NCBI RefSeq assembly: GCF_003056405.1
Contig: NZ_PYVZ01000017.1
Span: 1-64,000, forward strand
Source: Devosia indica
GTDB lineage: Bacteria; Pseudomonadota; Alphaproteobacteria; Rhizobiales; Devosiaceae
DNA length: 64,000 nt
Reading direction: 5' to 3'
The translations under genes were made by a program, and so were the position numbers. Shown here in pieces: positions 1 through 7,874 of this stretch. Below the pieces are notes generated by a model. It searched no databases, had not been told where the DNA came from, and saw only the letters and a program-made list of their open reading frames with translations. Position 1 is the stretch's first letter. Each line of letters opens with the position of its first letter.

Positions 1-201
1 ATCAAGCGCGCCATCGCCGTTGCCGGCGTTGCTTCAACACTCAGGGCGATAACAGGATGAAGGGAGCCTAGGTGCTCCATCGCAAATTACCTGAGCCAAC
101 AGCCGCGCGGAGTTCTCACACAGCCTCCACCCCAACCCGGTCAGTAATGTTAGGCACGCTCAGGTCAGGCCCGACGTAGGCGGCACCCCGACCGCCCCTC
201 C

Positions 202-543
202 CTAAATCAAATCATCCACCGATACCCCGAGCGCACTGGCCAGTTTCTTGATGGTTTCGATGGAGCCGGATTCCCGGCCAGCTTCAATGTCGGCGATCTG
301 GACGCGATTGACGCCAGAAGCCTCGCAAAGCCCGACCTGGGTCAGTCCGCGAAATTCGCGGTAAACGCGAAGCGGGCTTTCTCCATCGATCAGGCGGTTG
401 GCGTATGGCTCAGGGACAAGTTCTTCTTGCCCGCTGGCAAGGCGGGACACGGCGCGATCATAGGCAGCAATGTCGGCTGCATCCTCGGCAATGGTCAGCA
501 GGCGCTCATATTCAGCGCAGGGAATGGTCACTTTGTCAGTCAT
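202..543 (-). CDS. XRE-family HTH regulator (antitoxin-like, orphan)
   Basis: The protein of 113 residues has an N-terminal segment like those of RelB-type antitoxins (EYERLLTIAEDAADIAAYDRA) and a C-terminal Cro/C1-type helix-turn-helix from about residue 60 (YREFRGLTQVGLCEASGV, then ADIEAGR and KLASALGV). Proteins of this shape usually autoregulate a toxin-antitoxin operon, but no RelE/HigB-like toxin is visible on either side. The upstream in-frame ATG at 567 would add eight residues. The internal MTDKV start at 543 is preferred because homologous antitoxins start this way. A role as a plain transcriptional regulator is equally possible. Confidence 0.75.
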   Translation of the reverse strand: MTDKVTIPCAEYERLLTIAEDAADIAAYDRAVSRLASGQEELVPEPYANRLIDGESPLRVYREFRGLTQVGLCEASGVNRVQIADIEAGRESGSIETIKKLASALGVSVDDLI

Positions 544-867
544 CGTCCACACGCCCTCTTCGTCCAATCTCCAGGACAGCCGGATAGCGCCATATTAGCC
601 AAGAGGCGCGCGTCTTTCCAAGCTGTAAGCCCCTGCAACGGAAACTACTGCCCCGCCCCCATTTCCCGCCCTGCCTTGACTTCACCCCAATTGAGGTAGA
701 TGGTGCGCAAATACGTTTCTGCCCACTGTTGGCGAACTTGGCCTGCCGGCGCTGCCGGTCGCTTGGCTTTCCTTCCGAAATGCAAACGTTCTTAGGCTCC
801 CGATGCGCAACGCACGGGGGAAACCTGCTCGTTTGCTTCGCTTCGAGCCAAACTGAAAGGCGCCAAC
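544..867. other. Intergenic region upstream of the cold-shock gene
   Basis: No credible gene is seen in these 324 bases. The right part is probably the promoter and a long 5-prime leader of the cold-shock gene, as is common for csp genes. A TTGACT hexamer at 676-681 could be a -35 element, but the best -10 candidate (TAGATG, 697-702) sits only 15 bases away, so this is weak. A GAAAGG ribosome binding site precedes the cold-shock ATG. Confidence 0.4.
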
Positions 868-1074
868 ATGATCAACGGCACCGTAAAATTCTATAACGCC
901 ACCAAGGGCTTCGGCTTCATCACCCCTGACACCGGTGGCAAGGATGCCTTCGTGCATGTCTCGGCTATCGAGCGCGCGGGCCTCTCGACCCTGGCCGATG
1001 GCCAGAAGGTCACCTACGACCTCGAAAGCGGTCGTGACGGCCGCGAATCCGCGATCAATATCGCCCTGGCCTAA
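868..1074 (+). CDS. Cold-shock protein, CspA family
   Basis: This 68-residue single cold-shock domain is a small OB-fold protein that binds single-stranded RNA and DNA and acts as an RNA chaperone. Both nucleic-acid motifs are present: RNP1 as KGFGFI (residues 13-18) and RNP2 as FVHV (28-31). The length is typical of CspA-type proteins. The ATG follows a GAAAGG ribosome binding site at normal spacing. A hairpin follows the stop codon, so the gene may be expressed alone or with partial read-through into the small genes downstream. Confidence 0.95.
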   Translation: MINGTVKFYNATKGFGFITPDTGGKDAFVHVSAIERAGLSTLADGQKVTYDLESGRDGRESAINIALA

Positions 1075-1085
1075 AGCCGGATCCG

Positions 1086-1113
1086 TGGGGGCACCCTCGG
1101 GCGCCCCCATTTT
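1086..1113 (+). terminator. Possible terminator after csp
   Basis: A GC-rich hairpin (TGGGGGC pairing with GCCCCCA, short internal mismatch) is followed by TTT. The T run is short, so it may only attenuate transcription into the next gene. Confidence 0.4.
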
Positions 1114-1133
1114 CACGTTCACAAGGAGCGCAC

Positions 1134-1388
1134 ATGCCGCACCGCTATAAAGTCGGTCAAATGCTCGAATTGCGTTCGGCCCCCCGGCACAGCAACCGCC
1201 CAGCCGGCCCCTGCGAGGTGATGAGCTGCCTGCCGCATGACAAGGGTCCGGTACTGTACCGGGTCAAGTCGTGGGGCGAGAGCAATGAACGCGTGGTCGA
1301 GGAAATCGACCTCACCCCCAGCTCGGTCGTCAAGACCGTGTTCGAGGACACCGAAAGTGTCTTCACCATCGCCGTCAACAAGCGGTGA
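1134..1388 (+). CDS. Small conserved hypothetical protein
   Basis: The 84-residue product is soluble, without signal peptide or membrane segment, and looks beta-rich (YRVKSWGESNERVVEEIDL). An AAGGAG ribosome binding site lies just upstream of the ATG. The stop codon overlaps the GTG start of the next gene (GTGA), so the two are translationally coupled. I do not recognise a named family and assign no function. Its position right behind a cold-shock gene is the only contextual hint. Confidence 0.7.
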   Translation: MPHRYKVGQMLELRSAPRHSNRPAGPCEVMSCLPHDKGPVLYRVKSWGESNERVVEEIDLTPSSVVKTVFEDTESVFTIAVNKR

Positions 1389-1633
1389 ATGCGGCCCTCG
1401 ACTGGACCGAACCTGCAGAACTCTACGCGGTGCTGGGCGCATTTCGTGCCCGCAACGCGCAATACTTCAGATTTTCCTCTGCCGCCGAAGCGATCCGCTT
1501 CGCCATTGAGGACATGCCTGCCGCAGCCTTGCGCGGCATGGCCGTGGAAAGCGGCGACAACCGATATGAGGGGCAACAGATCCGCGCGCTTTATGACGCG
1601 CAGGATTATCCCCTCGAGCGCGCCAAGCGCTGA
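1385..1633 (+). CDS. Small hypothetical protein, paralogue of the next gene
   Basis: This 82-residue soluble protein starts at a GTG that overlaps the previous stop codon. Its centre reads RFSSAAEAIRFAIE and later NRYEGQQIRALY. The next gene carries RFNSAAKAIRFAME and NRRYGSRQIRNLH in the same order and spacing. The two are therefore paralogues, probably a tandem duplication that diverged outside this core. No catalytic motif or known domain is evident; the core predicts a helix followed by a short basic stretch. Confidence 0.7.
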   Translation: MNAALDWTEPAELYAVLGAFRARNAQYFRFSSAAEAIRFAIEDMPAAALRGMAVESGDNRYEGQQIRALYDAQDYPLERAKR

Positions 1634-1667
1634 GACCCCGGCCAAGGGCCGGTAGAAAGACAGATTA

Positions 1668-1919
1668 ATGAACATCGATATGCTGAATATGCCGGGGCAG
1701 CTTTTCCTCGGCACCAGTGCTGCATCAGCACGCGCCGCGGGCGCCAGACGCTTCAACTCGGCCGCCAAGGCCATCCGCTTTGCCATGGAACAGGCCGCGC
1801 CGGTCAGCCTGCATGGTGCGCAATTGTGTGTGGGAAACCGCCGCTATGGCTCGCGCCAGATTCGCAATCTGCATCGGCAGTTGGCCGATATCGGCCAGGC
1901 CCGGGGGCCCGGCCGGTAG
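1668..1919 (+). CDS. Small hypothetical protein, paralogue of the previous gene
   Basis: The 83-residue product shares the core RF-x-SAA-x-AIRFA-x-E (residues 28-41) and the downstream QIR-x-L element with the gene just upstream. Its N-terminus differs and carries a short hydrophobic patch. The C-terminus ends in a basic, glycine-rich tail. It is separated from its paralogue by 34 bases and convergent with rpsU, whose stop lies only a few bases beyond. No function can be assigned. Confidence 0.65.
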   Translation: MNIDMLNMPGQLFLGTSAASARAAGARRFNSAAKAIRFAMEQAAPVSLHGAQLCVGNRRYGSRQIRNLHRQLADIGQARGPGR

Positions 1920-1925
1920 GGCGTA

Positions 1926-2192
1926 TCAGGTCCGCGCCGGCGCTGCGCCGGGGCGGCCGGTGGGACGCGCGGGACGCTTGGGGCCGGCAATCAAACCTTC
2001 ACGAATAGCCTGCTTGCGCGCCAGCTTGCGGCTGCGGCGGATCGCTTCGGCCTTCTTGCGCACACGGGCTTCGGAGGGCTTTTCGAAATACTTCCGGAGC
2101 TTCATCTCACGGAACACACCTTCGCGCTGAAGACGCTTCTTGAGCACGCGAAGGGCCTGATCGACATTGTTGTCGCGGACTTGAACCTGCAA
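1926..2192 (-). CDS. rpsU: 30S ribosomal protein S21
   Basis: The 88-residue protein has the full S21 signature [21 protein letters not shown] followed by a highly basic helix ([16 protein letters not shown]). S21 is a late-assembling small-subunit protein near the 3-prime end of 16S rRNA, involved in initiation. No ATG exists at the conserved N-terminus. A TTG at 2190-2192 directly before QVQVRDNN, preceded by AGGAAAG, is the only sensible start. The basic, proline-rich C-terminal tail (residues 66-88) is longer than in enterobacteria, as is common in alphaproteobacteria. Confidence 0.93.
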   Translation of the reverse strand: MQVQVRDNNVDQALRVLKKRLQREGVFREMKLRKYFEKPSEARVRKKAEAIRRSRKLARKQAIREGLIAGPKRPARPTGRPGAAPART

Positions 2193-2381
2193 AAACTTTC
2201 CTAACTTTAGGTTGGCCTCACCAGATATGGGTGGGAATGGATGGCCGCTCGGCGATCCGGGGCTTGGGGTATCACCATTTGCCCGGATGACCAAATCGGG
2301 ATGTGGACAGCGCCCCTGCCCTTGCCCAAAACCCTTCTGCGCGCTAGAGCAGCCGCTATTCCCCCTCCGGCCGAGATGCCC

Positions 2382-3065
2382 ATGACCGTGACCCGTCCGC
2401 TGCGCATAGCGCCCTCCATTCTTTCTGCCGACTTCGCGCGGCTGGGCGCGGAGGTGCAGGCGATTGCCGAGGCGGGCGCGGACTATATCCATGTCGATGT
2501 GATGGACGGGCATTTCGTGCCCAATATCTCGTTCGGCGCGCCGGTGATGAAGGCGGTGCGGGGGGTGACCGACAAGGTCTTCGACGTGCACCTGATGATC
2601 GCGCCCGCGGACCCGTATCTCAATGACTTCGCCAAAAGCGGCGCCGATATCATTACCGTGCATGCCGAGGCCGGCCCGCATCTGCACCGTTCGCTGCAGG
2701 CGATCCGGGCGCTGGGCAAGAAGGCCGGCGTGGCGCTCAATCCGGCAACGCCGGTGTCGGCGATCCAGCATGTGATCGAGGATTGCGACCTGGTGCTGAT
2801 CATGAGCGTCAATCCCGGCTTTGGCGGGCAGAGCTTCATCCCCGAGAGCCTGAACAAGATCGCCCAGGCCAAGGCCCTGATCGGCGGGCGGGATATCGAT
2901 CTCGAAGTCGATGGCGGGGTGAGCGCCAACAATGCCCGCGAGATCGTGCGCGCCGGCGCCAATGTGCTGGTGGCCGGCTCGGCCATTTATGCCGGCAATG
3001 ACCCGAAAACCTATGCTGGACGGATCAAGGCGATCCGCGACGCGGCAACGGGGATGGTGGTCTAG
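2382..3065 (+). CDS. rpe: Ribulose-phosphate 3-epimerase
   Basis: This enzyme interconverts D-ribulose 5-phosphate and D-xylulose 5-phosphate in the pentose phosphate pathway (and Calvin cycle where present). The 227-residue TIM barrel has the family start APSILSADF and conserved metal ligands His37, Asp39 ([12 protein letters not shown]), His70 (VFDVHLM) and Asp177 (LEVDGGV). The phosphate-gripping loop is [10 protein letters not shown]. The longer reading frame upstream has no family similarity, so the start is ATG 2382 or the in-frame ATG six bases earlier. Together with the purine genes downstream it supplies the ribose-phosphate side of nucleotide metabolism. Confidence 0.95.
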   Translation: MTVTRPLRIAPSILSADFARLGAEVQAIAEAGADYIHVDVMDGHFVPNISFGAPVMKAVRGVTDKVFDVHLMIAPADPYLNDFAKSGADIITVHAEAGPHLHRSLQAIRALGKKAGVALNPATPVSAIQHVIEDCDLVLIMSVNPGFGGQSFIPESLNKIAQAKALIGGRDIDLEVDGGVSANNAREIVRAGANVLVAGSAIYAGNDPKTYAGRIKAIRDAATGMVV

Positions 3066-3136
3066 CCGCGACGTTGCGCGCGGCCTCCACCCCCTTCAAG
3101 ACCTGAATCAAACTCTGACCAATCAAGGCTAAACCC

Positions 3137-4468
3137 ATGATCCCGCGCTATTCCCGTCCCGAAATGGTGGCCAATTGGTCGGCCGAGAACCGCTTCGCCA
3201 TCTGGTTCGAAATCGAGGCGCACGCCACTTCCAAGCTGGCCGAGCTGGGCGTGGTGCCCAAGGAAAGCGCCGACAAGATCTGGGAGGTGATGAATGCCAG
3301 GAAGGCCGAGCGCGGCGACTATGGCTTCGACGTGGCGCGCATCGACGAGATCGAGCGCACCACCAAACATGACGTCATCGCCTTCCTCACCCATTTGAGC
3401 GAAATCGTCGGCCCCGACGCGCGCTTCGTGCACCAGGGCATGACCAGCTCAGACATTCTGGACACGACTTTGTCGGTGCAATTGAAGAACGCTGCCGACA
3501 TTCTGCTCACCGATATCGACGCCCTGCTGGCCGCGCTCAAAAAGCGGGCGCTGGAGCACAAGCACACCATCACCATCGGCCGCAGCCACGGCATTCACGC
3601 CGAGCCGACCACCTTCGGGGTCAAGCTGGCCGAAGCCTATGCCGAATTCACCCGCAACCGGGCGCGGCTGGTGGCAGCGCGCGACGAGATTGCGACGGCG
3701 GCGATCTCCGGCGCCATCGGCACTTTCGCCAATATCGATCCGTCGGTGGAGCAATATGTGGCCGAACAGCTTGGCCTGTCGATCGAGCCGGTTTCAACCC
3801 AGGTGATCCCGCGTGACCGCCACGCCATGTTCTTCGCCACGCTCGGCGTCATTGCCTCGTCCATCGAGCGCGTCGCCGTCGAAATCCGCCATTTGCAGCG
3901 CACCGAAGTGCTCGAAGCAGAGGAATTCTTCTCGCCCGGCCAGAAGGGCAGCTCGGCCATGCCGCACAAGCGCAACCCGGTGCTGACAGAAAACCTCACG
4001 GGGCTGGCGCGCCTGGTGCGTGGCATGGTGACCCCGGCGCTGGAAAACGTGGCGCTCTGGCATGAGCGCGATATCTCGCACTCCTCGGTCGAACGCATGA
4101 TCGGGCCGGATGCGACCGTGACGCTGGACTTTGCCCTGGCGCGCCTGACCGGCGTGATCGACAAGCTGGTGGTCTATCCCGAAAACATGCGCAAGAATCT
4201 CGACCTGCTCGGCGGCTTGCACAATTCGCAGCGCGTGCTGCTGGCGCTGACCCAGGCCGGCTATAGCCGCGAGGACTCTTACGCCGCCGTGCAGCGCAAC
4301 GCCATGAAGGTCTGGGAACATCGCGGGGATCGCGCGGGGCTGTTCGCGCAGAACCTCAAGGACGACCCGGAAGTGACTCTGAGTGATGCGCAAATCGACG
4401 CCATGTTCGATGACGGCTATCATCTCAAGCATGTCGACACGATCTTCGCCCGGGTCTTCGGCGCATGA
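3137..4468 (+). CDS. purB: Adenylosuccinate lyase
   Basis: PurB catalyses two purine steps: SAICAR to AICAR plus fumarate, and adenylosuccinate to AMP plus fumarate. The 443-residue protein has the fumarase/aspartase superfamily signature SSAMPHKRNP at about residues 271-280, the TSSDILDT motif near 100, and the catalytic-histidine loop GRSHGIHAEP near 148. The length is normal for bacterial enzymes. Its last codons overlap the next start (ATGA at 4465-4468), giving translational coupling to the hydrolase. The other pur genes lie within the next 10 kb on the same strand. Confidence 0.97.
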   Translation: MIPRYSRPEMVANWSAENRFAIWFEIEAHATSKLAELGVVPKESADKIWEVMNARKAERGDYGFDVARIDEIERTTKHDVIAFLTHLSEIVGPDARFVHQGMTSSDILDTTLSVQLKNAADILLTDIDALLAALKKRALEHKHTITIGRSHGIHAEPTTFGVKLAEAYAEFTRNRARLVAARDEIATAAISGAIGTFANIDPSVEQYVAEQLGLSIEPVSTQVIPRDRHAMFFATLGVIASSIERVAVEIRHLQRTEVLEAEEFFSPGQKGSSAMPHKRNPVLTENLTGLARLVRGMVTPALENVALWHERDISHSSVERMIGPDATVTLDFALARLTGVIDKLVVYPENMRKNLDLLGGLHNSQRVLLALTQAGYSREDSYAAVQRNAMKVWEHRGDRAGLFAQNLKDDPEVTLSDAQIDAMFDDGYHLKHVDTIFARVFGA

Positions 4469-5016
4469 GGATTGCCGACGCGGATATTCTGATCCTGCCG
4501 GGACTGGGTGGTTCCGGCGAGGGCCATTGGCAGCTTCGATGGGCCGAGAAGATGTCCACGGCCGGGATTGTCGAGCAGGCCGATTGGGATGACCCCGATC
4601 CCGAGGACTGGACCGACACCCTGGTGCAGGCCGTCGAGTTGGCCGAACGGCCGGTCGTGCTGGTTGCCCATTCCCTGGCCTGCATCGCCCTGGTGCAGGC
4701 TGCCGCGCGCTTCCCCGAGGGCAAGGTCAAAGGGGCGTTTCTGGTGTCACCGCCCGATATCGAGGGCAATAAGGACCTGCCCGAGGAAGCGCGCGCCTTC
4801 GGGCTCGTGCCGCGCGATCCCCTGCCCTTTCCGTCCTTGTTGGTGATTTCGGACAGCGATCCCTATTGCTCGCTGGAAGCCGCCGCCGACTATGCCGGCG
4901 CCTGGGGCTCGGATTTCCATCAGGCTGGCAATGCCGGACATATCAATGTCCATTCCGGGCACGGCCCCTGGCCCGAGGGCCTGCTGATGTTCACCCGGCT
5001 GATGCAGCGGCTGTGA
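4465..5016 (+). CDS. RBBP9/YdeN-type alpha/beta hydrolase
   Basis: The 183-residue protein is a small serine hydrolase of the RBBP9/YdeN family. It has the LPGLGGSGEGHW entry loop typical of this family and a nucleophile elbow AHSLA with Ser70. A likely catalytic Asp lies in SDSDPYC near residue 133 and a His in GHINVHSG near 158. The physiological substrate of these enzymes is generally unknown. It overlaps purB by four bases at the front and the acetyltransferase by one base at the end, so it sits in a tight three-gene operon. Confidence 0.88.
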   Translation: MRIADADILILPGLGGSGEGHWQLRWAEKMSTAGIVEQADWDDPDPEDWTDTLVQAVELAERPVVLVAHSLACIALVQAAARFPEGKVKGAFLVSPPDIEGNKDLPEEARAFGLVPRDPLPFPSLLVISDSDPYCSLEAAADYAGAWGSDFHQAGNAGHINVHSGHGPWPEGLLMFTRLMQRL

Positions 5017-5432
5017 TGGACGGCTATGAACTCATCCCCACAACGCCGGACGTCGACGACTATCTGCGCCTGCGCATTGCCGCAGGTCTGAGCGCCAAGA
5101 CCCGCGAGCAGGCCGAAATCGGCCTGCCCAATAGCTGGTATGGCGTTACTGTCCTGCTGGACGGTTCGGCTGTCGGCATGGGGCGGGTTATCGGCGATGG
5201 TGGCACGGCGTTCCAGATCGTCGATATCGCGCTCGAACCTGCCCATCACGGCAAGGGGTTGGGCAAGGCCATAATGGCGGCGCTGATGGCGCGCCTCAAG
5301 GCCGAAGCGCCCGAGGGCGCCTATGTCAGCCTGATCGCCGATGGCGATGCGAAACACCTTTATGCCAAATATGGTTTTGAGCCGGTGATGCCAGCATCGA
5401 TTGGCATGGCGATGCTGATCGGGCGGGACTAG
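5016..5432 (+). CDS. GNAT-family N-acetyltransferase
   Basis: The 138-residue product has the GNAT acetyl-CoA signature at about residues 69-84 (VDIALEPAHHGKGLGKAIM) and the C-terminal YAKYGFEP element. The acceptor substrate cannot be inferred. The ATG at 5016 shares its A with the TGA of the hydrolase, so it is coupled to the purB operon. Its TAG is palindromically shared with the stop codon of the convergent mazF-like gene (CTAG at 5429-5432). Confidence 0.9.
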   Translation: MDGYELIPTTPDVDDYLRLRIAAGLSAKTREQAEIGLPNSWYGVTVLLDGSAVGMGRVIGDGGTAFQIVDIALEPAHHGKGLGKAIMAALMARLKAEAPEGAYVSLIADGDAKHLYAKYGFEPVMPASIGMAMLIGRD

Positions 5433-5812
5433 GAACCGTCGTCGGATTCCAGAACGCCGAGCCCAAGAATGGGCGCAAATCGCTCAAGCACCTCGATTAG
5501 CAGTTCCTGCGGCACAACTTCCTTGCGTTTGCCGCCCCGCTCCCGCCAGTCGAGCGACCTTGTCTGGTCGACCTGGATGACACCCGTAGTCTCGGTGCCT
5601 GCATTCTGCAGGGTCACGGCAAAGCCGTTGTGTCGCGAGGCATTGCCGACTGTGGTGATAGAAGCGAAAAATGCCAGGCCAGTGGCGCGATTGAACCGGA
5701 AATCAGACAGGCACAGCGCCGGATGAGGGCCCCTTTGCTCTTTCCCTGCCGACGGTGACAAATTCAAAAGCCAGATTTCTCCTGGCGATGGGATCGCATT
5801 TGGCCTTACCAA
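5429..5812 (-). CDS. PemK/MazF-family toxin
   Basis: The 127-residue protein fits the MazF/PemK/CcdB fold of mRNA endoribonuclease toxins. It has a PSPGEIWLLNLSPSAGKEQRGPHPALCLS N-terminal strand-loop region with the conserved RGxRP-like element read here as RGPHPAL. This is followed by hydrophobic strands and QVDQTRSLDW, the conserved family segment before the last helix. It overlaps the upstream AbrB-type antitoxin gene by seven bases, the usual antitoxin-first arrangement. Which RNA motif it cuts, and whether it is active, cannot be seen. Confidence 0.87.
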   Translation of the reverse strand: MVRPNAIPSPGEIWLLNLSPSAGKEQRGPHPALCLSDFRFNRATGLAFFASITTVGNASRHNGFAVTLQNAGTETTGVIQVDQTRSLDWRERGGKRKEVVPQELLIEVLERFAPILGLGVLESDDGS

Positions 5813-6123
5813 ACTTCACGCCCCACGGCCGGGCTATTTTGCCAATCATTTTCGTCTTCGGATACCGCACTTTGCGCGTCGCCTTGGGTCAAAAGCTCAT
5901 CGAGCGTGTAGCGCGGCTTGCGCACGCGCTGCCGTGTCCGTTCAGCCACCGGTTCCAACGTGATCCTTGTGCCTTCGACCGTTACAGTGAGTTCCTGCCC
6001 TTCTTTAAGATCCAGCATATGACGTGCAGCAGCCGGCACCGTCACCAGTAGTGACCCACCTGCTTTCTTCAGCCGGGTCGAGCCGAAGTCCGTTCCAGAT
6101 CTCACATTTTCACTTGCGACCAT
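5806..6123 (-). CDS. AbrB/MazE-family antitoxin
   Basis: The 105-residue protein carries a SpoVT/AbrB swapped-hairpin DNA-binding domain at about residues 13-57 (STRLKKAGGSLLVTVPAAARHMLDL, then EGQELTVTVEG). An acidic, tryptophan-containing C-terminal tail is of the type that binds and neutralises MazF. It precedes and overlaps the toxin gene. Proteins of this type normally repress their own operon, helped by the toxin as co-repressor. Confidence 0.88.
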   Translation of the reverse strand: MVASENVRSGTDFGSTRLKKAGGSLLVTVPAAARHMLDLKEGQELTVTVEGTRITLEPVAERTRQRVRKPRYTLDELLTQGDAQSAVSEDENDWQNSPAVGREVW

Positions 6124-6125
6124 TT

Positions 6126-6165
6126 TTGGACCTCGAATGTTCTACAAATATCTAACACTCTGGAG
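6126..6165 (-). promoter_or_regulatory. Candidate autoregulatory promoter of the mazEF-like operon
   Basis: An AT-rich stretch just upstream of the antitoxin start contains, on the minus strand, a TAGATAT-like -10 and imperfectly inverted TGTT/AACA half-sites. This fits an AbrB-type operator overlapping a promoter, but it is only a by-eye call. Confidence 0.3.
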
Positions 6166-6212
6166 GCAAGAGTTCAATGCCGGCGATGCCCGGCCAGCAA
6201 AACTTCCAAATG

Positions 6213-6244
6213 CAAAGACCCCGCCGGTCATCCGACGGGGTCCT
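6213..6244 (-). terminator. Terminator of the DUF1476 gene
   Basis: On the minus strand GGACCCCG pairs with CGGGGTC around a short loop and is followed by TTTGCATTT. It lies between the DUF1476 stop and the antitoxin promoter. Confidence 0.6.
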
Positions 6245-6271
6245 ATTGTTTTCGCGGGGAAGCGCCTGCAC

Positions 6272-6595
6272 TTACCCCTCGGCGGCGATCTGCTCGCTGG
6301 CGACGGTGATGAGGGTCAGCATCTTTTCCCGAATCACGGTTTCGGAGATGTCCACGCCCTTGGCCTTGAGATCACCGGACACCTTGCGGAACACGTCCTC
6401 GTCACCGGCTTCCTCAAAGTCAGAGGCCACGACTTCGGCCGCATAGGCCTTGGCGGCGTCGGCTTCCAGGCTCATGAGCTCTGCGGCCCACAGGCCCAAG
6501 AGCTTGTTGCGGCGCGCTTCGGCCCTGAACTTCTTTTCCGCGTCGAAAGCGAACTTGGCTTCCTGGCCCTTCTTGCGTTCTTCGAACCCGCTCAT
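6272..6595 (-). CDS. DUF1476 protein (F1-ATPase zeta inhibitor type)
   Basis: The 107-residue helical protein matches DUF1476, whose Paracoccus member is the zeta subunit, a natural inhibitor of the F1Fo-ATPase in alphaproteobacteria. It has the family N-terminus MSGFEERKKGQEAKFA, which in the zeta subunit inserts into F1 to block rotation, and the conserved RRNKLLGLWAAE helix. The gene is divergent from purC, an arrangement frequent in Hyphomicrobiales. Whether it inhibits ATPase here is an inference from the family; effects are weaker in free-living heterotrophs. Confidence 0.92.
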   Translation of the reverse strand: MSGFEERKKGQEAKFAFDAEKKFRAEARRNKLLGLWAAELMSLEADAAKAYAAEVVASDFEEAGDEDVFRKVSGDLKAKGVDISETVIREKMLTLITVASEQIAAEG

Positions 6596-6802
6596 GGTCT
6601 CTCCCGTTCGGTCTGAGGGCCGCTCCGGCGGCCGTTATCCTTGGACATAGGCGGTTCAGCGACGCAAATCAACGCTGGCGCGTGCGCCTGCGACCGCATG
6701 CCCATGATCGGCCGGTGTAACGGAAAGCGCTTGCTTTTTTGTGTCATTCTGGCGCATGAAGCGCCCCATTCCACCCTCGTTTTTCCAGCAGCGGATTCGT
6801 CC

Positions 6803-7567
6803 ATGAACCGTCGACGCAAAATCTATGAAGGCAAGGCCAAGATCCTGTTCGAGGGTCCGGAGCCGGGCACTCTGGTGCAGTACTTCAAGGACGATGCCAC
6901 CGCCGGCAACGGCGCCAAGCATGAAGTGATCGACGGCAAGGGTGTGCTGAACAACCGCATTTCCGAATTCGTCTTCTCCAAGCTCAACGATCTGGGCATT
7001 CCGACCCATTTCCTGCGCCGCATCAACATGCGCGAACAGTTGATCAAGGAAGTCGAGATCATCCCGCTCGAAGTGATCGTGCGCAATGTGGCCGCCGGTT
7101 CGCTGGCCAAGCGCCTGGGTCTCGAGCCCGGCACGCGCCTGCCCCGCTCGATCATCGAATTTTGCTACAAGGACGACGCGCTGGGCGACCCCATGGTCTC
7201 CGAAGAGCACATCACCGCCTTTGGCTGGGCCACCCCGGCGGAGCTGGACGACATCATGAGCCTGGCCGTCCGGATCAACGACTTCCTGACGGGCCTGTTC
7301 ATGGGCGTCGGCATCCAGCTCATCGACTTCAAGATCGAATGCGGCCGCCTTTACGAAGGCGACATGATGCGCATCGTCCTGGCGGATGAGATCAGCCCCG
7401 ATAATTGCCGCCTGTGGGACATCAAGACCCGCAACAAGATGGACAAGGACCGCTTCCGCGAAGGGCTTGGCGGGCTGGTCGAGAATTATCGCGAAGTCGC
7501 CCAGCGCCTGGGCATCCTGGTTGAGAACGACAACGCGCTGACCACCGGTCCGCGCCTGGTCCAGTAG
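6803..7567 (+). CDS. purC: SAICAR synthase (phosphoribosylaminoimidazole-succinocarboxamide synthase)
   Basis: PurC joins CAIR and aspartate with ATP to form SAICAR, the substrate of PurB. The 254-residue protein has the N-terminal ATP-binding loop [11 protein letters not shown] and the signature stretches [10 protein letters not shown] and [12 protein letters not shown]. The start at 6803 ([13 protein letters not shown]) matches the family; the upstream extension of the open frame has no similarity. purS follows after a 15-base gap with its own GGAG ribosome binding site. Confidence 0.97.
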   Translation: MNRRRKIYEGKAKILFEGPEPGTLVQYFKDDATAGNGAKHEVIDGKGVLNNRISEFVFSKLNDLGIPTHFLRRINMREQLIKEVEIIPLEVIVRNVAAGSLAKRLGLEPGTRLPRSIIEFCYKDDALGDPMVSEEHITAFGWATPAELDDIMSLAVRINDFLTGLFMGVGIQLIDFKIECGRLYEGDMMRIVLADEISPDNCRLWDIKTRNKMDKDRFREGLGGLVENYREVAQRLGILVENDNALTTGPRLVQ

Positions 7568-7582
7568 GTTTTGGAGCGAACC

Positions 7583-7825
7583 ATGAAAGCGCGCGTCATC
7601 GTCACGCTCAAGAACGGCGTTCTCGACCCCCAGGGACAGGCCATTGAAGGGTCTTTGGCCAGCCTGGGCTTTGCCGGTGTTTCTGGCGTGCGCCAGGGCA
7701 AGGTGTTCGATCTCGAAGTGCCGGGAACCGATGAGGATGCTGCACGTTCTCAAATCAAAGAGATGTGTGAAAAGCTCCTCGCCAACACTGTGATCGAAAA
7801 CTACGCGATCGAAATCTCACATTAA
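7583..7825 (+). CDS. purS: FGAM synthase subunit PurS
   Basis: The 80-residue protein is the small structural subunit that bridges PurL and PurQ in the three-part formylglycinamidine synthase of alphaproteobacteria and Gram-positives. It is thought to help pass ammonia between them. The family pattern is complete: KARVIVTLKNGVLDPQG at the N-terminus, VRQGKVFDLEV in the middle and VIENYAIEI at the end. The start at 7583 is chosen over the upstream in-frame TTG because GGAG sits correctly before it. Confidence 0.95.
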   Translation: MKARVIVTLKNGVLDPQGQAIEGSLASLGFAGVSGVRQGKVFDLEVPGTDEDAARSQIKEMCEKLLANTVIENYAIEISH

Positions 7826-7874
7826 CGCCTCACGGCTATAACCCAATTCGCGCCAATGAATGGCGCAGGACCGT

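Noticed and set aside
1-60. Open frame from the left edge to TGA at 58-60, possibly the 3-prime end of a gene
   Set aside because: Only 19 codons are visible and they match no family; too little to call.
1926-2771. Long minus-strand frame opposite rpe
   Set aside because: Only its last 88 codons (rpsU) are real; the rest is the shadow of rpe in a GC-rich sequence.
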